From Branchinecta lynchi (taxonomy: Eukaryota > Arthropoda > Branchiopoda > Anostraca > Branchinectidae), in NCBI GenBank assembly GCA_023053575.1, contig JAKZAP010000012.1, forward strand, positions 8,680,230 to 8,744,229: a stretch of 64,000 nucleotides of DNA, read 5' to 3'. Position numbers and translations under genes: made by a program. This document shows, piece by piece, positions 56,023-64,000 of the stretch. The notes under the pieces were generated by a model. That model ran no database searches and was not told the DNA's origin. It worked only from the letters and a program-made list of their open reading frames with translations. Numbering within the stretch: position 1 is the first letter of the stretch; the number at the start of each line of letters is the position of its first letter.

Positions 56023-57234
56023 AACTTTCATGTGATTTCAGAGTTACTTCACATATTGATGATTTTGTGAAAGTTTACTGTTACTAATGTTTGTTTATGA
56101 CTCTACAAATAATGATTTAAGCTGTTTTTAACTTTTTCTTTTTTTAGTCCGCCGGACAGTTTTTGACGCTCGTCTTGTCTGATCACTACTACTATATGGC
56201 TGAAACGAAGTGGAGAAGAGTTTCGGAAACGTGTGCGTAGATGGCTCTTCTAGCGTAGTACGCGGAAGGATTATAGGATGACTCTGAGATGAGAGGATCT
56301 TGGCACGAGAACCATAAGGCGAATCTAAAACTTAATTGTAGGAATGTCATTGCGCATAAACAATCAACAACTTCAATTGCATTTTGCACATTCACCACGC
56401 CAAATTAACAGACGTAGATCCGAATTATCCCTTCGTAATATTGCCACATGATGTTCATCAGTCTGTCTCGGTCTGCCATAAATTTGTCCCTCTTGAAAGA
56501 GTGAATCTTACGGTTCGATCAGAGTCACGTCCTTGTCTTGGCAGTATTTTCGCCACTATCAACCGTATCTCAACTTTTCCATACGGAACATCAACTCATG
56601 GAGATTCGGTAGCTACACAGAGTACCAAATAGGCTATCGGTCCAAAATTATTCGGTATCAGGATTGAGATTCGGTAATTTATTCGGCATAATTTTTGGGA
56701 CTCGATAGTTACCACGAATCCCGCCTATTGTTCCACTTTCGACGAAATTTATTCGGTATAAAAACTGGGATTTGGTAATTTATTCGGTAGAGGCGAAGAA
56801 CTGGTCGTGACAAAAGGATTAATCCATGATTTCATCGATAGTCCTAACTTTGATTTTGGATACCAAAAACACGCTGTAGTCAGAGTTGCTTCGAAAATTC
56901 CTCCTGCTGCGCTTTTCGTAATATTCTGTATTTTGTGGAAGGGCGCGTCATTTAACTGGGGTCTTAAGCCAGTCAAAGGGTTGGGATTTGAGAAACATTC
57001 GAATCTGGGATCTGCATGGAAAAAGTCAAATTTGACAGGAAGAACTTTAACTAATCTCGCCTGCGGCGCTCACTTTATATGTTCATATGTAGTAGGCCTA
57101 TTGACTAGCCTACAGTAGCTGCTGCTGCCGGGACGTCGCTCCATCCGGTTTGGGGAAATTATTAAGCCTACAGGAGAACTGCTCGACCCGCTTGTCTATA
57201 GGCTATTAAATAAATAAATAAATATTCCCCATTC
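56023..57234. repeat. Unassigned; ATTCGGTA-rich repeat at 56600-56790
   Basis: Words GATTCGGTAGYTAYACAGA, AAATAGGCTRTCGGT and ATTCGGTAT recur here and at 3980-4150. Dispersed repeat of unknown type. Confidence 0.45.
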
Positions 57235-57236
57235 GG

Positions 57237-57262
57237 ATCCCATCGAAACATTTGGGCTTGTT
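57237..57262 (+). repeat. GGGATCCC-family right-end scrap
   Basis: GGATCCCATCGAAACATTTG followed by GGCTTGTT; only the terminal 25 bp remain, directly after an (AATA)n run. Confidence 0.5.
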
Positions 57263-60139
57263 CTTTCAGAATGTACATTTTACAGTCCGGAATTAAAGCC
57301 CGCCAATTGAATTTAAAGTTTTAGTCAAGGTTTTCCTCTCGGTCACCATGCGATTCCGTGGTGTATTCTACACTATCCCCTTGCTTCTCTCCGTATATTT
57401 CCTTTGCTGTGGCCATATTAGCTCGCCAAAGTATTATAACAACAGACGATAGGATCTGAGATAACGAAAGTCTTCTTTAGAGTCTTCTATTTCCATTGCA
57501 CAGCTCTGTAATCTTCCCCTTAAACGACTCTCCAATTGCAATAATCACTATTTCCTTCCCACGGCCCACCTGTTAAATGGACACGTCAATTCCCACCGTG
57601 TTATTCACTGTTCTCTTGGAAGCGTAATCAGCGTAACCCACCCACTGGGCGCAATGCCACCCTATTCCCTCCCACATTGCGGTTTCTTCTGGCATCGCCT
57701 GAGTAACAAGGGGTGAGTTGATACCGAATATCCTAAGGCAGGCAGGGCGCCAGCCAGATTCTATATTTTGACGCAACTCGCGTATTTCTCTTAATCACAT
57801 CTTAGGTGGAACACAAATGCTGAGAAGTTTTGGAACACAAATACTGAGAAGTAGTTCCTAGGGTTGTCGATGTCGCTGAAAACGAATATCGTAGTGCGCG
57901 TTTCCACGGTTGTTGCTTTTCTGGGATGTAGGCTAAAAACGACAAATTTCGCTTATGTTGACCTGTCATCATTCTTCCTTTTTTTCAAAGATACATAGTT
58001 GTCAAAATCCAATGTTATCTTATATCATTCGAAAGACCAAAGCAAGCTCTACAAGACTACGATTAATTCTCTATTATCTGATTAACTGTTCATTCTCTAT
58101 TCACCATGTTTTACAAATAACGGTTACAAATTATGGCAAAAATTGCAAAGAAAGGCTCAGAACTCGGAATTATTTCAAGGTAACGAACTTTTTTGTTCTC
58201 TAAGAAAATGAGCCGCATTTGTTTCTTAACAATTTAAGCTGAAATTCAGTTTTCTATTTTTATTTACGAGGGGTCTGCTACTTTAATGTGTGATAGCCTA
58301 CACCACTGAAATGAGCTTCATTAGCAAGGAGCGGTATCTATATTATTTTTTTTACTCAAACAAAGGGCCAAATAAGACTTCCTAAATGTCGATCATTGGT
58401 ATTGAAGCTTCAGATATCTTATTGATTTTCAAATCAGTTGATATATTTTAAACAGAAAAAACAAAACAAAAGTGGTATTTTAGTAGGATATCCTTTGACA
58501 AAAACTGGGCGTGAGTCTAGTCGGTATATATGTCGTGTAGGCTAGTAACTAACAAAATTAGAGACTCAGTCAAGTAGGGTTTTACTAGAAAGTCTATCTG
58601 CCGCGACTTGTGCTGATGTAACCTAGGATTGTCACTTATAGCCCAGGACAAGAAAGGTTACACTGTATTAACTGTACACGTTGGGGGAAACGGTACACGT
58701 ATTAGCAAGTGGCTCCATACCCGCTTTTTTATGCCTATAAGAATATCCTTACACCTGCAATGGGGGTTCTGGTATTTACTCCTGTTGTACCCGCGCTCGC
58801 TAAGTTACGCAAACGCCAAAAAAGAGTTTTAATCGGTTTTAATCAGAGGTTTGCAATAATTTACGCGTCATATTCCGAGGATCTTCTTCTTAGCAAGCTA
58901 TAAAATCATTCCATAATTTACCGCAATTTCAATGACAAGTTTTAGGTAATTTACGTCTAATGTCCGCGTTGACTGTTACGCCAGCTAAAAATAAAACAAC
59001 GAAGTACCGTGAAGTTTAATCAGCAGGTTTTGCTAATTTAGTCGTTAACTACCCACGCTCAAAAACTTACGCAAGCTGTGATGAGTGTAAGCTAGCGCGA
59101 ATTTGCATCCAGAAGGCTCTTGTATTTATTCGTGAAATTCCCGCGCCCTAAAAGTTGCTGAAGTTACACTTATTTTCAGTCCAGAAGGTTCTGGAAATTA
59201 GTCAGACGGTTCAGGTAATTTATTATCCAATTCCCGCGCTCCGATAGACGACAGGGAGCTCGACACCGAGGTGAGGCCTTCCGAGTATAAAACAAACAGA
59301 CACATCTCATCGTTACAGACACAAAAATATACTTGAACTGGACGGACAAATTACAGGCCACACACCGAAAGTTCATCCATGGGAGATTTCCCTCTACCTA
59401 GCGTAAAAAGGTAAAAATAAGGAACTGCAATGTTTGTATTTCGTCCCTGCCGAACTTACGATTTTTTAACCACCCGGAATTCGATCCGAGCAATCCGAGA
59501 CCCTTTAAAAGAGACGAAATTTTTCTTTCAGTGTTCCTTTTCCCCCCTTCAGGCCGCAGGTAAAATTTGAAGTATAACTTTCCTTATTTCAGTCCCGCTT
59601 GGAAGGGTCCTCTTCTGGCCGTAAAAAAAAAAAATGAAATACTGAAATTTAAACCTCTAAGAGCAACCCAAAGTGCCATTATAATAATAAGAAATTTTGA
59701 CAATTTTTGGTATCTGGTCTTTTCGTGGCTTTCTTCTAAGGTCAGCTAAAACCCTGAAATTTCTATCTGGGGATTTCGACCCTTCTTCGCAAAGCTCCTC
59801 CTCAGTCCGCAGATAAAATTATGAAAATTACTTGGCTAGGGTCAGACCATACTGTACTAAAAAAAAAAGAATACAATTTCAATGCCAATACCGTAAGGGT
59901 TTAAACTCGAAACCAATTGAGAAACTCGAGAGTATTTGAAAAATACCGAAATTTGCGAGTTTTGGTATGTGAGTCCTTCGTGGCAATGGTAACCCTCAGA
60001 CCGCAGCTACAAATATGAAACAATAATTTATTTATTTTCGGTCTTTTTGGGCAAGGGATCTTTTCAGGCCACTGGCAAAAATATGAAATTACGAAATTTA
60101 ACCCCCTCTCAATGTGACTTGAGGAACCCGAGGTCCATA
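57263..60139. other. Unassigned; degenerate repeats at 59550-60110
   Basis: Around 59555, 59805, 60000 and 60065 the pattern GGCCGCAGGTAAAA..TGAAATT recurs in diverged form. An open frame at 57573-57776 (minus) has no recognised domain. Confidence 0.35.
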
Positions 60140-60385
60140 AAAATGAATTCGTTTCTGGATGAATTCGTTTCTGAATTTTCTTTTCTTCTTGGACAATTAG
60201 TTCCCTGGGAATTCTGCCGAAACCGGGAATTTTGCAGAAGTAAAGCAGGAAGTTTCGGTCAGTATATCTGAACTTGGTTTCTCTGGTGATTAGCCTGGCG
60301 AAGACTGGATCTGTCGAAGACAAGACCAAAGTGTCTGGTTCAAATATTGGATTTTTGGGATCCCATCGAAACCTTTGGTCTTGTT
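60140..60385 (+). repeat. GGGATCCC-family repeat, right part
   Basis: From GAATTCGTTTCTGAATTTTC to CTTTGGTCTTGTT. It contains the uninterrupted TTCGGTCAGTATATCTGAAC, which serves as reference for the insertion at 11488. Confidence 0.8.
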
Positions 60386-61679
60386 CTAAGTGGATAAGTA
60401 GTTTTGCCGTAGGTACGAAGTTATGGGTAAAACTGATTGGAAGGTTGATAAATAGGAGAAAGACACAGTGAGAGAAATACTATACTTGGTCTTGCCTTGG
60501 ATAGACAGTCTGGGTAGAAACGTCTGGGGAAGTTTACTAATGAAGCTACAATTTATCAAATGTTCTTTTAACTCATTATAAGAGAAGAGCTGGACACTGG
60601 TGACACAAAACCAGAGACAGTCCCGAGTGAAACCCCTGTGGGGTCCCATCGAAAGCTATGCTCTGTTTATCTAAGATCGCATGCTCCGTGTTTCGTTGGG
60701 TTGTCGACATACGTCCCTATTCGAAACGTCTCTGTGACAAAACTTCCCCATCACAAAACGTCCCCTTGGCGAAACGTCCCCGGCTATAGAATTTTATTTT
60801 CAGCGCTGACGGTAGCTAGGCCTATGAGACTACTGATTGCGTCATCAATTCAGACACAAAATGTTTTTGGAATATAAACTTTGGAAAACCTCGATGGGTT
60901 GACTATTTCAGCATTTAACCGATACTCAAGAAACCTACCAAACTGTTGCTTCCGGCTATAGCCATTTCTTAAAGGACCCCTCGCACTATTGACTCTTCAG
61001 CTTACAGTATTTTAAAATATGTGAATACTAGGCTGTGTTTGCAACAAACAACCCACGGTTGTGGCTGTTTTAAGCCTTTTCTGAAACCAGTTGACTTGTA
61101 GCGAAAGCAGGAAACGATTTACAAAACCGGTTTCTCTGATGGAAAAACTTCTCGCAGACAACCGTCGACAGCGTGGTACACGTCTAAGGTATCAAAACAT
61201 GTCAAGTGAGAAAATCAGCGTGGTTTTGTTAGCGGGGTTAGAATGTACCGTACGAAATTAGGGTCTCCGGGTTTAGAGATATGTGGAGTAATTGCGGAAG
61301 CAAAGATTTATTGTTTTATCTTTTATTTAATTGGTTTTATTTTGTGTGTTAGTTTAGGCTGCGATATAACTCATGTGATCTCGCTTTTGTTCGATATTTA
61401 ATTTGGTGATATTTATTATTAAAAGATTTTATGAAAGGATCGAAACATTCTAACCTATATTAACCATGTCTCTCTACCTAACTAGTGGTTCCATCCGCTT
61501 TCGTTTCCTCGCTTCCCATGTTATTTTTAACCAGCATAGCGGCACTACGCTTATTTTTGCATTTCCCTTGTTTGACTCTTTTTGAGCCACAGCGGAATAT
61601 GCTCCTCACCAATATGCTCCTCAGATTGTGCATGTTGCTTCAAACGACCTAGAACTCACCAGTTACGAGTCATTTGCAA
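60386..61679. other. Mostly unassigned, small minisatellite at 60720-60785
   Basis: 60720-60785 has four AAACKTCCCC units. 60805-60900 repeats sequence of 14510-14610. The rest is unassigned. Confidence 0.45.
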
Positions 61680-62022
61680 GTTGCAAGGCATATAATACGA
61701 CATATTTTAACTGAAAACTGTACATTTAAGAAGCAACCAGCTGGCAACCAGTTCTATGTCCGATCTTTCCTGCTTATAAGGAATGTTCCCACATCTGTAA
61801 TGCACACGCTGAAGTTGTTTTACTCGATCATGCACCTGAAGATCGAGGCGGACTTAAAAATCTATGCTTGGTGACTTTTCGCCACGGGGACGTTTTGACA
61901 CAGGGACGCTTCGACACGGGGACATTTTGTCATAGGGATGTTTTGTCACGGGGATGTTTTGTCACTGGGACGTTTCGCCGGGGACGTTTTGTCATGGGGA
62001 CGTTTCGTCGGTAAGTCATTTC
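61680..62022 (+). repeat. Inverted-pair repeat with GACGTTTYGTC minisatellite, copy 1
   Basis: 61680-61875 carries AAGAAGCAACCAG, ATCTTTCCTGCTTATAAG and ATGCACCTGAAGATCGAGGC; 61876-62022 is a minisatellite of about 14 bp (GGGGACGTTTTGTC type, roughly ten units). Confidence 0.85.
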
Positions 62023-62570
62023 GTTGTCGGGATCGTTGTATGCCCTATTGCCTGCTATAGCGGACGAAAGTACCCATTGGTATAAATAAAACAGCAAAAT
62101 GATGACGTCAAATATTGTCAACTGGGCAAGTGAAACGATATTCTTGACATGTGCGGACGAAGCAGCCAAGTAAAACGCGCCTCAAATGTATGAAATACAA
62201 GATATACCGACTTTAGGTAATTGCCAGTGTAGCAGTCTATTAACTCTCTGGTCTGGATAGTTTGTGCCCTACAAATGCGAGAACGTCAGAAACGACAAAT
62301 AACAGAAATGGGGATTTTTGTCCCCATTCCGGGATTTTTTCCCTCCAAATCTGAGGATTTTATTTTTGACTTTTTGGCACCCCTGAGCTTGACTGAGACA
62401 ACCGAGTGTCCTCTTCGGGCAATGTTTCAATTGAACTATTGTTATTGAAGCTTTCCAGATAAGTTGAGTAGTCTGATATCCTGTCAAAAAATGTATTCAT
62501 ACTGCGGGCGCGATTTATTTGAGGTACTGGATCCAACTGAGGGCCAATTGCCTACCACTCCACGGTAGAA

Positions 62571-63134
62571 AACAAGACCAAAGGTGTCGATGGGATCCCA
62601 AAAATCTAAGATTTGATCCAGACAATTTGGTCTTGTCTTCGCCAGGCTAATCATCAGAGAAAACCGAGTTCAGATATTCTATCTACCTATCTATACCTCT
62701 ACAAGCCATATCTATTTTGACGATATTGACCGAAACTTCCTGCTTTACTACTGCCAAATTTGCGGTTTCGCCCGAATTCCGAGCGAACTACTAGTCCAGC
62801 AAAAAAAAGAAAAATTCAGAAACGAAGCCGGTGTATCTCCTTATCCCTATAAAAAAATCTAATCAGCTTTAAATAAAATTTTGACTTAAAAAAAATGCGG
62901 GTACAACCGGATTCCGGACTAATTATATGTCCGGGTAAAAAATTATCATTATATACAGACTCAGCGTCTATTCTTACCCCTAAATATATCATCTAATCAA
63001 CTTCAGATAAAGCTTATACTTTTAACATATTTTCCGGTTTTGGCCGGAATACAGGACGGACGGATAGACGGACGGACGGACAACTTTTGCGATGTCATAG
63101 GTATCCCTCCACTTACGTTTTGGGATCCCAAAAA
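62571..63134 (-). repeat. GGGATCCC-family repeat, complete minus copy
   Basis: From AACAAGACCAAAGGTGTCGA to TTACGTTTTGGGATCCCAAA, with GACGGACGGACGGACAACTT next to the left end. About two internal units. Confidence 0.85.
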
Positions 63135-63465
63135 GTGTTTGAAAGAAACAAGAAGAATCCGGATGGGAAATATGCGTGTCCCCTTTGCGGTGGTGAAGAT
63201 GAGGATATCGGTCATTTTATAAGCCGGTGCCAAGAGCTTTCGGATCTCCGTAGGGAGATTTTCGGTGGGTATATCCCGAAACTTCCTGGTATCCTGAAGT
63301 GTACATCCGCCCAGTCGATTAGTAAGATTTGTAGGTTTGTATCTAGAGCGTTGGAATATAGAAAGATTTACATAGATAAGCTGTATGTTGATTGACGTTT
63401 CTGAGTATTAATAACCTGTACCTGTATATGGCCCTCGGGCTTTTTCAAATACAATTATTATTAAT
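63135..63465 (+). pseudogene. LINE C-terminal fragment with CCHC finger
   Basis: The frame reads YACPLCGGEDEDIGHFISRC, then ELSDLRREIFGGYIPKL and ends YIDKLYVD with a stop. The CX2CX8HX4C finger is like that at 49692 but the family differs. Followed by GGCCCTCGGGCTTTTTC and an ATT-rich tail. It begins exactly at the edge of the preceding repeat. Confidence 0.7.
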
Positions 63466-63759
63466 ACTGTGGGCCCATACTAATTAATCTTGTACATGCA
63501 TTAATGGAGGACCGACCTACCAACGGACGGACAGATAGAAATTGGGAACGATACATGGCACTAGGGCGAAGGGGTGACATAAAAACAAAATAAAAATCTC
63601 GCGATAACAGAGAACGGTTAGGAACACAAAGAGGTGATGTTATGTTGTTAGGTGCCGGCATTGACAGCCTGGAACTTGGTGTACAGTTAAATCGGGGATG
63701 GGCAACCCCTTTGTTCAATATGTGAAGCTGAACTCTTTACACTGTTTCCGCGGTTTTGT
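63466..63759. other. Unassigned
   Basis: No supported feature in this short interval. Confidence 0.3.
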
Positions 63760-64000
63760 TGGCTTACCGACGAAACGTCTCCATGGCAAAACGTCCCCGG
63801 CGAAACGTCCCCATGACAAAACGTCCCCGTGACAAAACGTCTCCAAGCACAGATTTAAAGTTCGCCTCGATCTTCAGGTGCATGATCGAGGTAAAACGTG
63901 TGCATTACAGATGCGGGAACATTTTTATAAGCAGGAAAGATCGGACATAGAACCGGTTGCTTCATAATTTTTTTTTTTTTTCAGTTAAAATGTAACGTGT
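63760..64000 (-). repeat. Inverted-pair repeat with minisatellite, copy 2
   Basis: Reverse-oriented copy of 61680-62022: ACGAAACGTCTCCATGGCAA minisatellite (63770-63845), then GCCTCGATCTTCAGGTGCAT, TAAGCAGGAAAGATCGGACA and GGTTGCTTC. Runs to the window edge. Confidence 0.85.

Noticed and set aside
63040..63222. Frame with TDNFCDVIGIPPLTFWDPK, recurring elsewhere
   Set aside because: This peptide is a translation of the conserved left end of the GGGATCCC repeat. The DNA end, not the peptide, is what is conserved, since most copies break the frame nearby.

Overview
The window is invertebrate-like metazoan nuclear DNA. Genes are split by spliceosomal introns, there is no operon structure, intron space is filled with DNA transposons, non-LTR retroposons and an LTR retrotransposon, and minisatellites and homopolymer runs are common. 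I cannot assign a phylum from sequence alone.

Host gene. One host gene explains the conserved coding signal. Fourteen minus-strand exons from 50599 down to 200 join without a single phase conflict into about 721 codons that I recognise as VPS8, the CORVET endosomal tethering subunit. They cover the acidic N-terminal segment, the beta-propeller and the start of the alpha-solenoid. The start codon (expected above 50599) and the C-terminal RING part (expected below 200) are outside or not found. Introns reach 12.5 kb.

Layout, low to high coordinate. 1-10 kb: VPS8 exons, a 3-kb element with palindromic ends (1367-4383), a LINE scrap, an A-tailed retroposon-like tract and a 145-bp tandem array. 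10.9-17.4 kb: a nest in which a 5.8-kb element (11496-17269) with inverted minisatellite-bearing ends and an 8-bp target duplication splits an older repeat, and itself carries other repeats and a hammerhead-ribozyme-like relic. 17.4-32 kb: hAT-like, Harbinger-like and GGGATCCC-family repeats between exons, including a foldback copy and a copy with a nested LINE. 32-34 kb: a cluster of hairpin repeats. 34.99-45.02 kb: a young Ty3/gypsy element on the plus strand, antisense to VPS8, with pol intact, gag almost gone, a Harbinger-like insertion in the 5' LTR only, and a 347-bp duplication of its left flank after its 3' LTR. 46-51.4 kb: LINE 3' ends and the two most upstream VPS8 exons. 52.7-55.05 kb: a hAT element with a perfect 8-bp target duplication. 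55-64 kb: mostly unassigned repeats, a possible plus-strand terminal exon, and inverted copies of a unit carrying a GACGTTTCGTC-type minisatellite.

The genes do not form a pathway: VPS8 is the host gene and nearly all else is mobile or repetitive sequence in its introns and upstream. Family names of proteins rest on recognition of motifs by eye, not on a database search.
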